Of a stretch of 64,000 nucleotides of DNA, positions 44,346-55,512 are shown piece after piece; within the stretch, counting starts at the first letter, position 1, and each line of letters starts with the position of its first letter. Origin of the DNA: Myotis daubentonii (Eukaryota > Chordata > Mammalia > Chiroptera > Vespertilionidae); the NCBI RefSeq assembly GCF_963259705.1, contig NC_081844.1, positions 36,521,341 through 36,585,340 of the forward strand. The letters run 5' to 3'. A program made the translations under genes and the position numbers. A model generated the notes under the pieces. The model was not told the DNA's origin. It ran no database searches and saw only the letters and a program-made list of their open reading frames with translations.

Positions 44346-45499
44346 GTGAGAACCACATATTCAAACCATTCCCTATTTCTGCACCTCATCCTGCCAATTA
44401 CAATCTGCTTGGTGGTGTGAAACTGACAGCCGGCAGCAGTGATGGAGACAGGAGAACGATGAACAAGGGCTTTGTGCATTCTCAGCTTTAGAGAGAATGT
44501 TCAGTGGGGCGGACAGGCATGTAACTGGCAGGTTTAGGAATCGGTAAAAACCAAGACTGGAAGTCCTAATTTATTGTCTGTTTCGATACAAGGCTAGACA
44601 CAGGCTATTTAATATAATGCATTGTTTACAAGTGGAGGAGAGTGGAAGTTACTGATGCATTACAAATGCAGGCAAATGCATCTCATAAGCCAAGGGGTAG
44701 GTAATAACAATTGCAGAAGACTAAATTTGACTTTAATCCCCTGAAGAATGGCATGCACACAGCTTAAAATGATAAGAGCTGGAGGGGGTGGGGGAGAGAG
44801 AAAGTGGGGAGGGAGAGAAGAAAGCTCTGGGAGACTGAGGGAGGCAGAGGAGACAGAGCAGGGAGGAGGGGAGAGAGCGAGAAGCTGATTTTCTCCTGGG
44901 ATTATGTATTTCTTGATTAGAAAATGGAGTGGAAATGGAAAGAAAATGCATATTTTTAAAACCTTGTTTTGATAAACAGCATCACACTTGGCAGGATGTT
45001 TTCTGTGGCAGGTCTGGCATCATGGTCAAGCAGCTTGGAGCAATTTTAAGACCTGCCAATCCCTTAGCTAATCCAAAAGGCAGAAATAGAAACCAGGTCT
45101 TGGTTTGATTAGTGCACGTAGGCTATCTGTGTCTTCCTCCCAGGGTCGTTAGATCCACGGCCACAGTGGCTGGGTGTAAACAAGCTGGCTTTACTTTGTG
45201 GTTAAAATTCCCCACTGTCCACACAAGGCTTTAAACTTAGTAGGTGTCCCACGAATGCTGGCTGAGTGAACACGGGGTGATGCAGGTGCCCATGAAGCAA
45301 TGATGGACTGGACTCCAATAATTCAGAGTCTTAGCATCAGAAGTTGCTTTAGAATAAGCACATGGGGTTCACTCCCCACCCACGCTGAAATCTCCTCTGC
45401 AATATTATTGATAACAGAGTCTAAATTTCGAGTAAATAATCATGTGATAAGGCACCTCTTCACCCCTGGGGCAGCCCACTCCTTCATGGACAGGTATTT
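44346..45499. other. Non-genic, with a purine-rich tract
   Basis: 44778-44885 is over 85 percent A/G on the plus strand (GGGGGTGGGGGAGAGAG-like), a potential triplex-forming tract. The remainder is unassigned. Confidence 0.5.
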
Positions 45500-45660
45500 A
45501 AGAGCAGTCAACATTTATTGGGTGCTTATTAGGCGGCAGTCACTGTGCTAGAATCTCTATGCTTATATTCTACTGAGGATATATTAAGCATAATTTCCTT
45601 TTAAAGATGTGGAAACTAAGGCACAGTTTCACAGCGGGTGGCTGGTGGAGGAGGCTTACT
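45500..45660 (-). mobile_element. MIR/L2 remnant
   Basis: TCAACATTTATTGGGTGCTT, GGCAGTCACTGTGCTAGAAT and GTGGAAACTAAGGCACAGTT: antisense MIR order. Confidence 0.65.
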
Positions 45661-47896
45661 CTGTAGGACATACTCATCCCTGTTGAGGATGTCCGTCCTG
45701 TGCTGACCGAATGTTGCCTTCATTCCCACCCAGCGGCCTCACTACTGTCGTCGGCCCCATGGGCTGCCGTGCCCTATGTTGGATTTCCATTATCAACATG
45801 GTTCACATTTTCCTGGTTTACGGATGTGTTTGCAGTGCGCCATCTGCCTTCTCTGGTGATCCAGGGGCAAACAGAGGGAGAAAGAAGATTGGCATTGGAA
45901 GATCTTTCTCTGACAGCTCTCCAACTGTGACAGCCAAGTGCATCCAGCCTGGGTCCCGGAGCGCAGAGTCCCTGGTCATAACTGCAAGGAACAGTTATTT
46001 GTGGATCACTCCGAGATAAACAGATGAACTTACTCTGGAGATCAGTGGTCTGAGAGACCCCATCTGTGCGCTTCAGCTGGTTGAATCCTGAGGGGAGCCA
46101 GTAATTTCACCTCTCTAGGCTAAGCCCAAGAGGGTAGGCCCTCGGTAAACATTTGTTGAGTATCTGATCTGACAGCATCGGGGCTGATGGTAATGCTGCC
46201 AGCCCTTGTCCTCAGAAAGGCTGAGCCTGGAGAGAGAAAACATTCTTTATTTGTGAGAATGATCTTGACCATTTGTCTATGACTTTGGGGTAAGTAGACC
46301 TCACAGCTTGGGGTCCTATTCCCTTGGAACTGGCTTATATTTTTGTGCTTCATGGTTTATGGGTGTTAGCCCTTGAGCCACATGGGGTCTTTACTTGTTC
46401 TTGGTTTCCAATGGGAACTGGTGGACAAGTCACTTCCTTTCTCTGAGATGGGTAAGTTCAAAGAGAGAAGCTAAACTATTCCATACAAAATATATAACAT
46501 GCTCCAAACAATTTTGATTATTTCCTTCTCTTTCTGAGAGCTAATGGCACCTTAAATTTTACAAATAAGCCTGAAAAATCAGAGCTATCTTTATCCTCTC
46601 TCCCGAGTCTCACATCCAATCAGTTGTCTATTTTAGTGACTTTATCTGGGAAATGTCTCCTAGGCCAGTTTAGGACTACATTCTCTCTCATTTGAACAAT
46701 TGCAGGAATCTCCTAACTGGTTTTCCTGTCCCCAGATCTCAATCAACTTTGCTCCTGCCCACAGGCAGGGCGAGCTTCTTAGTGTAGCTTTTCTCCCTGC
46801 AGGTTTTCAAACTATGCCCCAAGGATCCCTGAGAGGAGCCCTAGGGTTTCCCAGAGATGCTGTAAGGCCCTTTCAACAGGTTCAGAGGTATCTCTGGGCA
46901 CCATCATTGCAACTCAGCCAGTTCCATTCTTTGAGAGCTGAAAACTGAAAAGACTTAAAAAGCCATAGAGGATCAGCTCTACTTTTTATCTGTTGTAGGA
47001 CTTTTGTGTGAGATTTTATTTAGAGAAATCTGTTGCTAATCTTTTTGAAAACCTTCATCCAAAACACAGACCTTGCTGAAGAAAGTATACAATGGAATCT
47101 GAGTCTAGATTTAGAAGTTCTCCAGGGAGCGTTAGAGGAAACATTGATTTAAGTCACCTCTTTGGTTCCCAAAGGCTAGTGGGACCTGGGGATGTTTGGG
47201 TTCCTTACAAACCAGGGTGGGGGTGGTGGAAGGGGGAAGTGAGGAGAATGGAAGGAATGGTTGGTTGAGTAGTTTGGAAGTCTAGGGAGGGAAATGATGT
47301 CTAGTAAGTTTAAGTTATTGTCTCATTTGTGTTTTTCAAGCAAAAAACAAAGATGACAACAGCTCAGTTCAAAGTAGAGCACAAGCACTAAGGCTTTTGT
47401 TCCCTAAATTTCTTTCTGGTCTCTGGTACAAAGCACTTGAGGTTTCCCAAAGATGTGCAGGAAAAGTTGTGACCTTTGTTCAGGAATCTTTACTGATTCT
47501 GGTTGTCAGGCACATGAGCAACACTTGTCCGGGATGGATACTTGGGATAAATGAGTCAGTGAATGTAAAAGGAAATCTAATATTTACCAAATGCATCCTT
47601 TATGTAGGAATTCAAAGCAGGTCAGTCTGATGGCCAAGCCTGTGTTCTCCCTGCCACAGCATGTCATTGAGGTAATTTAGAACCTGTAATTATGTATGCA
47701 ATATGAGGTATTATTATTCTGTTAGTGTTTGAGAGAGCATGAAACTATAGGTCTCAGAGAGGAATGATACTATATTTTAAAAATAATTTTACTACACCCT
47801 TGCCAAAAGAGATTTAAATTGGTTTGGAATAAGGGACATGGAGCTGATAAAACAAGAGTAAGATAACAAGAACCAAGTAATAAAAGGGAGTCAAGA
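45661..47896. other. Large unassigned stretch
   Basis: The frame at 45711-46019 (102 codons) has no domain. 46680-46760 (TCTCCTAACTGGTTTTCCTG) belongs to the same unnamed old repeat as 32640. 47210-47240 is G-rich. Confidence 0.4.
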
Positions 47897-48278
47897 AGTG
47901 TAGATGGTCTCCAACTTATGATGGTTCAACTTACAATTTTCCAACATTACGATGTATGAAAGCAATACACATCCAGTAGAAAATTTGAATTTTGATCATC
48001 TCTTTCTGGGCCCCTGATATGCATTACAATCAATATTCTCTCATGATGCTGGACATCGGGCATGGGGTCATGAGGGTGAACAGCCAATACTCTACAGTGA
48101 ACTGTGTTGCCAGCGTTTTTTGGATATTGTGTACTGAGCACCTTTAAGGTAGGCTAGGCTAAACTATGATATTAAGTAGGTTAAATGTATTAAATGCATT
48201 TTCTACTTATGATCTTTTCAATTTACAGTGGGTTTATTAGGATACAACCCCATTGTAAGTCGAGGGGCATTTGCACTT
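47897..48278 (+). mobile_element. Tigger-like Tc1/mariner MITE
   Basis: Left end GGTCTCCAACTTATGATGG and right end CCATTGTAAGTCGAGGGGC are imperfect inverted repeats. Inside are TGAAAGCAATACACATCCAG and AAGGTAGGCTAGGCTAAACT, characteristic of a Tigger-class repeat. No transposase. Confidence 0.75.
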
Positions 48279-48689
48279 ATAAATCAGAAAATGTAGGCTA
48301 GATAGCGGTTTGTCCTGATTCCTAAGAGCCAATTGTGAATATCCCTTTCAAACTTCATGTTCAGTGATATCATGTTTGAAGTAGCAATGGTGGGAGTCTT
48401 TACACCACAGAAATTGGCAAATGCTTCAGATCATGCCCCCCACCCCCCCCCCCCCGCCCCCAGGAGAGCTGGTTGTTAAATATTTACCAGCAGTACCCCT
48501 GGGCTAAGGACTCTCCTACAGCTCACATGATGTGCTTCTGGTATCTGGAGCTGCTCTCCATGGAGTGCAGGTTCCCAACGCCCGGCATTTGGGGGAGTGG
48601 GTTTTTTTTGCCACTGCTAGTGGCCGTGGTGATGGCATCATGCAGGTGGGTGAATGGCTAAGATGCAAAACACTGTCTCAGAGACCCTT
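48279..48689. other. Unassigned stretch with C homopolymer
   Basis: C-rich run at 48436-48461. Frames at 48473-48732 run into the L1 tail and are not genes. Confidence 0.45.
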
Positions 48690-49604
48690 TTTTTGGTTGT
48701 TGTTGTTGTTGTTTATTTGTTTTTTAGCTTAAATTCTATATTGTTTAAAGTATTACATAAGTCTCCTTTCCCCCCCATTGACCACTCCCCGGCTGCCCCC
48801 ACCCTCCAGCACATGCCTTTACCGCCTCCCGCCCCCGACTGTGTCCATTGGTTATGCTCATATGCATGCATACAAGTCCTTTGGTTGATCTCTTCCCCCT
48901 CAACCCCTGCCTTCCTTCATAGGTTGGACAGTCTGTTCAATGTTTCTATGACTCTGGTTCTATTTTTGTTCCATCAGTTTATGTTGTTCATTATATTCCA
49001 CAAATGAGTGAGGTCATGTGATATTTATCTTTTTCTGACTGGCTTATTTTGCTATTTTGCTTAGCATGATGCTCTCCAGGTCCATCCATGCTGTTGCAAA
49101 TGGTAAGAATTCCTCTTTTACAGTAGCGTAGTATTCCATTGTGTAGATGTACCACAGTTTTCTAATCCATTCATCTGCTGTTGGGCACTTAGGCTGTTTC
49201 TAAATCTTAAGCTATTGTAAATTGTGCTGCTATGAACATAGGGGTGCATATATCCTTTCTGGTTGGTGTTTCTGTTTTCTTAGGATATATTCCTAGAAGT
49301 GGGATACTGGGTCAAATAGAAGTTCCATTTTTAATTTTTTTGAGGAAACGCCATAGTGTTTTCCACAGTGGCTGCACCAGTCTGCATTCCCACCAGCAGT
49401 GCAAGAGGGTTCCTTTTTCTCTGCATCCTCTCCAGCACTTGTCGTTTGTTGATTTGTTGATGATAGCCATTCTGACAGGTGTGAGATGGTATCTCATTGT
49501 CGTTTTTATTTGCATCTCTCAGATGATTAGTGACTTTGAGCATGTTTTCATATGTCTCATGGCCTTCTCTATGTCTTCTTTTGAAAAGTGAAGACTCTTT
49601 GTTT
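48690..49604 (-). mobile_element. L1, 5'-truncated, 3' UTR plus end of ORF2
   Basis: Reversed tail (T/GTT-rich) at the left, the 3' UTR (GGTTATGCTCATATGCATGC), then the antisense ORF2 end (CTCCAGGTCCATCCATGCTG, GTAGTATTCCATTGTGTAGA, CATTCCCACCAGCAGTGCAA). It is the youngest-looking L1 piece in the window. The 5' truncation is at about 49604. Confidence 0.93.
49312..49604 (-). pseudogene. L1 ORF2 C-terminal remnant
   Basis: The minus-strand translation gives [19 protein letters not shown], the conserved C-x3-C-x7-H-x4-C cysteine-rich domain at the ORF2p C-terminal end, followed by [12 protein letters not shown]. In L1 this protein is the endonuclease/reverse transcriptase; here only the last part remains, with a frame change between the pieces at 49331-49604 and 49312-49515. 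It cannot act. Confidence 0.85.
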
Positions 49605-49745
49605 TCAGAGAACAAAACCCTCTGAAGCTTGCTTAAGCAAAAAGAGAAGGTCCTCAGAATGATGCATGTGTCTCTGAAAGAACCCAAGGGGTTGGAACCA
49701 GCAATTGGAAGTCTTTATCTCAGGAGAAAGGCTCTCTCTCTCTTC

Positions 49746-49803
<58 letters not shown>

Positions 49804-50689
49804 TGCTCTCTGCAGACCACATTTATCAGGTTTACTTCCATACAGACCCAGTATCATTTACTTACTCTTAACCTTGTCCCAGTTTACTCAATTTCTGAAA
49901 CAATGACTGTTTCTTGGAAGAGAGAATCTGATTGGCACAGTTTGGATCAGATGGTCTTCCTTGGTCCAACTGGCCATGGTGGAGGGAATGAGGTCACTTG
50001 CCACTGCTTACTCAACAGGAAGAAGATTGGGAGACGATTCTCTGACAAAGGGACAAGGCAGGAAGACAAATTAATTAAGGCGTCGGTTATAACTATGCAT
50101 TAGTGCTCTTGGTGTTTGTACCAGTACTGAGGAATGAGGATGCCAACTCCAGACAAGACACTGTATTAGGTAAATTTCCCTTTGAATGTGCATAGTCATC
50201 TTCTCTGACAATAATAAATTGTATTAAAAATTGACTCTGCTCTTAGCTTGTATGTTTATATTTCAGGTAATTCACTCAAAATGAAAAAAAAAAGAGAGAA
50301 TAGTGAGGAATGGGTAGGACAAAAAGAACCATGGTGGCAAGAAAAACATCAAGCAATCAATCCTCTGGCCTGGGTCCTGTTTCTTGAAAGTGAGCACATA
50401 ATTTTTCCAAGACAGATAAGTCTATCTCATATCTAAATCTTGAATGTTAAAGGCAGATGCAGCATTTTCTGATGAAGAAATTATTATTGTATTTGTGTTA
50501 TTTCCCCAATTTTCCACACTGATAAAATGGGAAATGGTATATAGAGAAAGTATTGGGTATTCTTCTGTGTGCTGTTTACCTGTTACTATGAACAGAACCC
50601 CTTCTCCTGAGGATGGTGAGGGAGGTGCGATGGAGCTGCATAACGATATTGGTGCATGACATATGTTAGTGTGTTTGGGATGCAGACAT
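49605..50689. other. Non-genic with (CT)n
   Basis: (CT)n array at 49747-49798. The 132-codon frame at 49705-50103 starts in that array, and its LSLSLS run is an artefact. The rest is unassigned. Confidence 0.5.
49747..49798. repeat. (CT)n microsatellite
   Basis: About 26 CT units. Confidence 0.95.
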
Positions 50690-50910
50690 CATGATCACTG
50701 CTATGATTTATTGAGCATCTATGTGCCAAGCTCTGCTTCAAATGCTATCCATACGTAATTTTTAATCTTTGCTACAACCTAGCAGTATAGATGCCTGTAT
50801 TATCATCTTCATTTTGCAGGCAGACAGCTGGGGGTCTGGAGAGAGCCAGAGCTACATAGTGGGTACATGGCTGGGCCAGGGCTCAGATCCATTCTCTGGC
50901 TTCAAAGTCC
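50690..50910 (-). mobile_element. MIR SINE
   Basis: TTTATTGAGCATCTATGTGC, CATCTTCATTTTGCAGGCAG and GGCTGGGCCAGGGCTCAGAT: antisense MIR along most of its length. Confidence 0.8.
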
Positions 50911-50931
50911 ACCCTTCCCGGGCCCCTTTTG

Positions 50932-50990
50932 TCTCCTCCTCCTCCTCCTCCTCCTCCTCCTCCTCCTCCTCCTCCTCCTCCTCCTCCTCC
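50932..50990. repeat. (CTC)n microsatellite
   Basis: About 19 CTC/TCC units. It gives poly-serine, poly-leucine or poly-glutamate runs depending on frame; none is a gene. Confidence 0.96.
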
Positions 50991-51420
50991 CAGAAATAGA
51001 GCCAGAGGTGGAAAAGGGAATTAAAGGCAGAGTCATCTGCAAAGTTACTAAGAAAATAAAGGAAATGACTTATTTTCATTAGGGCTTCACCTAGGATTTA
51101 TTTTCATTTCAGCTTCTATGTGATGATCATATAGCTTATTTGAAGTTGATAAAGTCAACAGTTACCATATAACAGGAAATGTGACGTCTTTAGAGATCTC
51201 TCTTTTTAAAAAAGAAGATAATATATATGGATATTTTTTATTACTGTGGGTAATTGGCTCCTGATGTAAAAACCTTTCCCACTTTTACTTAGTGAAGTGA
51301 GCAGAGTATCCTCAGACTGGAGAGCAGTGGGCGGGGTTCGGGGGACCCTGCACGGACCAAGATTGGGAGGCAGAATGGCAAATAGCACTGCTTGGCTTCC
51401 AACCAAAGAAGAGTGTTCCT

Positions 51421-51652
51421 GCCCTAGCTGTCTTGGCTCAGTGTATAGAGCATCAGCCTGCGGACTGAAGGGTCCCAGGTTCGATTCTAGCCAAGGGCAC
51501 TTGCCTGGGTTGCAGGCTCAATCCCCAGTAGCAGGTGTGCAGGAGGCAGCTGATCAATGATTCACTCTCATCATTGATGTTTCTATCTCTCTCTCCTTCT
51601 CCCTTCCTCTCTGAAATCAATAAAGAAATATATTTTTTTAAAAAAAAGAAAA
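51421..51652 (+). mobile_element. VES SINE with perfect 16-bp duplication
   Basis: The cleanest plus-strand VES here: GCCCTAGCTGTCTTGGCTCA head, A box, B box GGTTCGATTCTAG, a pyrimidine region, AAATCAATAAAG and an A-rich tail. AAAGAAGAGTGTTCCT is repeated exactly at 51405-51420 and 51653-51668. Confidence 0.97.
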
Positions 51653-51668
51653 AAAGAAGAGTGTTCCT

Positions 51669-52009
51669 GAGTGACATGTCATGGAGAACTATTTGCCATA
51701 CATTTGTCTTTTTAGCATGTCTACTCCCCTTGAGAGTAAAATACAAGACATACCTTTTTTTAAAAAAAACACCTGATAAACCCCATTAAGAGGGTTATCC
51801 AGAAATCCAAGAAAAAGCATCGGTGATTTATTGCTCTGAACTTTGAAATCTTTGTAGTTGAATATCACTACTTACCTATATTCCTGATACTTGGATGCTA
51901 TGTATACATTGTTAATACTGCAGTGCAACTAATTCAGGTCATTGGGAAATAACCACTGAGCCAGATATTTTGGGGCATATTAAAAATTCTCAGTTGGAAA
52001 TAAATTTTT
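51669..52009. other. Unassigned AT-rich spacer
   Basis: Between the VES copy and an L1 tail. Nothing recognised. Confidence 0.4.
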
Positions 52010-52437
52010 ACATCATACTTTAAAAATTGTGGTAAACTATACTTAACATAAAACCCACAATTTTAACAATTTTAAGGGTACAGTTCCGTGTCATTAAGCA
52101 AATTCATATTATTATGAAGCCATTACTATCATCCATCTCCAGAACTTTTCATGTTCTCCAACTGAAACTCTGTACCCATTATACATTAACTCTTCACTCT
52201 CCCTTCCTCCCAAGCCTCTGACAACCATTATTCTCTCTAAATTTGATTCTTATATCTCATATAAGTGGAATTATATTGTATTTGTCGTTTTTGAACTGGC
52301 TTATTTCAAGGTTCATCTATGTTGTAGCACGTCAGAATTTATTTCCTTTTTAAGTCCAAATAGCATTCTATTGTATGGATATACCACATTTTGTCTATCT
52401 ATTCATCCCTTGATGGGCACTGGCTTGCTTTCACCTG
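52010..52437 (-). mobile_element. L1 3'-UTR to ORF2 end, old
   Basis: AAGGGTACAGTTCCGTGTC, CTCTGACAACCATTATTCTC, AAGGTTCATCTATGTTGTAG and CTATTGTATGGATATACCAC follow the antisense L1 order. Too decayed for an ORF. Confidence 0.88.
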
Positions 52438-52593
52438 AAAATGGCTTTTAAAACAATGTTTCTAGCTGAGAACCAATATTGATTGTTGACTCATAGTGGC
52501 AAAATGTTTTCAATGTGCTTGATGGAAACACCAGATATACTTTGATAACAATGCCACTTTATAGAAACAGGGTTCAAACATTTTATATAGTAC
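52438..52593. other. Short unassigned spacer
   Basis: Unassigned DNA ending in the A that forms the Helitron target site. Confidence 0.4.
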
Positions 52594-52907
52594 TAGAAGC
52601 CCGGTGCACGAAATTTGTGCACTCTGGATGGGGGGGGGGGGAGTCCCTCAGCCCAGCTTATGACTTCTCACCTTCGGGGTATGTCCGACTGATGGCTTAT
52701 GTCCGCGGGGAGCAGGCCTAAGCCATCAGTCAGACATCCTTAGCGCTGCTGCGGAGGTGGGAGCAGCACTCTCCCTGTGGGAGTGCACTGACCACCAGGG
52801 GGCAACTTCTGTGTTGAGCATCTGCCCCCTGGTGGCTAGTGCACATCATAGCTACCGGTTGTTCAGTTGTTCGGTCAATTTGCATATTAGCCTTTTATTA
52901 TATAAGA
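52594..52907 (-). mobile_element. Short complete Helitron carrying two CTCF-like motifs
   Basis: A 314-bp minus-strand element. The right edge (RC TCTTATATAATAAAAGGC) is the 5' end, flanked by T at 52908. The left edge has CTAG (52594-52597) and hairpin GTGCACGAAATTTGTGCAC, flanked by A. Near the 5' end are two inverted CCCCCTGGTGG-type cores. Confidence 0.95.
52792..52835. promoter_or_regulatory. Inverted pair of CTCF-consensus matches in Helitron
   Basis: CCACCAGGGGGCAA on the plus strand (52792-52805, 13 of 14 of CCASYAGRKGGCRS) and CCACCAGGGGGCAG on the minus strand (52822-52835, 14 of 14). Binding is inferred. Confidence 0.5.
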
Positions 52908-54421
52908 TTGTAGTCAGATTGCTCAGATCTAGATCTAGAACATGTCAGGGACAAAATATCCTGGCAGCATAGATTCTGTTATTTAAATACATTTGATTGC
53001 CAAGTATAGATTCTGCCTACAGCAATTTACCCTCAATCAATCCTTAGAAAGTAAAAGGTCTATGAAGACAAAAAAATATGATTAATTTTCTAGGATCATC
53101 TGTTCTCAAAACTTTTATGGTCTTAATTTAGTCTTTGATACAATGACAGTATTTTACCAGAATCAGAATGCAAGGAGAACCCACTTTGGTCTTGGGCAAA
53201 TTTGGCAAGTTTGAAGTAACACACAGAGGATGTGAAATGGTTAAAAATCAAATCTATGGCTGCCTTCCCATAGGAGGAAGAGCGTGCTGGAAGTAGCAAG
53301 CGAGAAATGAGAAATGTTTATGCAGAGGTGGGGAAGGGAAACAATTTCTATTTGGATTCACAAGTTATGATTCCTCTTCCAAGGAGTGAGCTTATAAATT
53401 CCATATCTTCCTCTAGGATTTGGAGGTTTCAGGCAGAGGTGTTCAGGGAGAGACAGAAAGCCCCAGTAGTGTAGGAGAAAAAGCCAGTCCTGAGATGATA
53501 AATAACTGGCAAATAGGCATGCAACAGAGAGCACGGTAGAAAGGCAAGCACTCCTCAGTAACTACACTAGATGAAGGCTCATTTTAAAATCTGAGGCCAA
53601 GAGACAGCTATTTTCCGAAATTAGTAATAATAACACTGATGTCAGGAAGTAACCATTCTAGAACAGAATGGTAGGGAACAAGAACAGCCTGGGACACCGA
53701 GGAGCGGCAGGATCTGGATCCTGTGAGAAGAAAATACATGCCCACAGGACCAGACAAAGGCAATTCTCGCCACATCTGACCAAGGCTACTCACCAGTTCC
53801 CCAAAGGATGTTCATTGGATGGGACATTGGATGCTCATCTCAGAAGCTTGCTGTATATTTTTTCTTGTTGTTATTGTGTAATTATGTTCAAGTGAACTAA
53901 ATATGAAACTGTATGTAGTTCTCATTACATGGGTCTTTAATGCCCTGAGTTACAGTCTCTTCAGATGTCTTGTAGACTGATTATGCACAAGCCAGAGCCT
54001 TCTGACTTCTGCAGGTGAGATTTGGTCCTGAACATCATCCTTATGGAAGAAGATCTTAGCCTATTCCTGGCTACGTATGCTGCACATTACCCAGCTATTG
54101 TTCATGGGAATGATCATTTAGCCTCAGTTTACTGCCTCTATAAATTGCTGTGTTCTACTATCCTTTTTTTTACTTCCAACTCTTTCTTGATGCCCCTAAC
54201 GATCTCAGGAGATACAATGTAGGAATGGGGAGACATACACCATACTGAATGGCTTCACTCTTGAATATTAAACAAGAAAAGACTAGCTAGACGGGTAATT
54301 ATGAAACTGGGAACTGGGTAGAGATCATTTGCAATGCTAATTCAGCAACCTGAACATGGAGTAGAGAACATCTACAGCTGACTGCAGGTCAGCAGCTGCT
54401 TCTTGAAACTTATTAAAGCAA
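52908..54421. other. Unassigned non-genic stretch
   Basis: AT-rich, ordinary DNA. Frames up to 75 codons carry no domain. No repeat family named. Confidence 0.4.
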
Positions 54422-54805
54422 CTAGAGGCCTGGTGTACGAATCTGTGCACCAGTGGGGCCCCTTGGCCTGGCCTGCAGGATTGGGCTGAAAGCGGCTCTC
54501 CAACATCTCCTGAGGGGATCCCGGATTGTGAGAGGGTGCAGGCCAGGCTGAGGGACCCCACTGGTGCACGATAGAGGCTGGGGAGGGACAAGGGAGGTTG
54601 GCCAGGGCGTGTCTGGCCCATCTCAGTCCCGATCCTCTGGACCCCAGCAGCAAGCTATCCTACCAGTCAGAGCGTCTGCCCTCTGGTGGTCAGTGCATGT
54701 CATAGTGAGCGATTGAGCGTCCTTAGCATATCATTAGCATATTATGCTTTGATTGGCTGAACAGATGACCAGACACTTAGCATATTAGGCTTTTATTATA
54801 TAAGA
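54422..54805 (-). mobile_element. Complete Helitron with CTCF-like motif and inverted 3'-end copy
   Basis: A 384-bp element: CTAG at 54422-54425 and, at the right edge, RC TCTTATATAATAAAAGCC ending 54805 before T. A 33-base segment beside the hairpin (54445-54477) recurs inverted at 54537-54569 with 3 mismatches. A CTCF-like match lies at 54676-54689. Confidence 0.94.
54676..54689 (-). promoter_or_regulatory. CTCF-consensus match in Helitron
   Basis: CCACCAGAGGGCAG on the minus strand, 14 of 14 of CCASYAGRKGGCRS, in the same direction as the Helitron. Confidence 0.5.
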
Positions 54806-55384
54806 TTAGTCTTTTGAGTTGTCTAAATCTTTCCTTCCTATTTACACAGCCTGGTGCAGAGTAGTTACTCAGCTAAGGTAACATGTCCTCCTGGCAGGGC
54901 TTCTCCCTGCCGGTTGGTGGTCCCCTGTGCTCCCTGCCTCCAGAAGTCAGCATGCCTGCAGGGCTTCCATGTATGGAGACATTAAAAATTACTTTTTTCC
55001 CTAAATTATTTTTTGGGGGGTGGCGGGGAAGGGTGGGGAAAGTGTGGGGAAAGGGATGATGGCTAAGGGTAGGCTCAAGAGCTAACTGACTTTTATTTTT
55101 AGTTGATTGCTCCAGGACCTGGCTTATGGGATGCAATATGGTTTTTGTTCATCAAGTTCTGAGTCATCAGTGATTTTCTGGATCACCTCAGATGGAACTT
55201 TCCCTTGGTCTCTGTTCTGGCATCTGCCAATTGGAAAATTCCAGGTCATTTCTCTGAATATTTCACAGGGATATAGAACAACCAATAAGGCTATGTTGTA
55301 TACAATTAAACAAGTAGCTCTGGGAAATGAGTCTGGACTTAATTTTCTGTGTTGTTCTCATAAATGTAAAAGGCAACTTGAGAA
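54806..55384. other. Unassigned non-genic stretch
   Basis: A G-rich run lies at 55013-55052. The 132-codon frame at 55107-55505 runs into a MIR and has no domain. Confidence 0.4.
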
Positions 55385-55512
55385 CATTTATTCTTGGACA
55401 CCCTCGATTACATATGACAGAACTACAGTCCAGAGAGTATGTGACTCAACAAAGGTCATAGAGTGGCTTCATGGCAGAGCTGACTCTAGGACTCAAAATT
55501 TCTGATTCTCAA
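55385..55512 (-). mobile_element. MIR remnant
   Basis: ACAGAACTACAGTCCAGAGA, AGAGTATGTGACTCAACAAA and TGGCAGAGCTGACTCTAGGA: antisense MIR. Confidence 0.65.

Noticed and set aside
48690..49604. Target duplication for the 48690 L1
   Set aside because: TCAGAGA-like words occur on both sides but not at consistent positions relative to the edges.
50852..51082. Poly-Glu or poly-Leu frames
   Set aside because: (CTC)n microsatellite read in either direction.
51421..51500. tRNA gene
   Set aside because: A and B boxes are present but the cloverleaf is not, and the rest is a SINE with its own target duplication.
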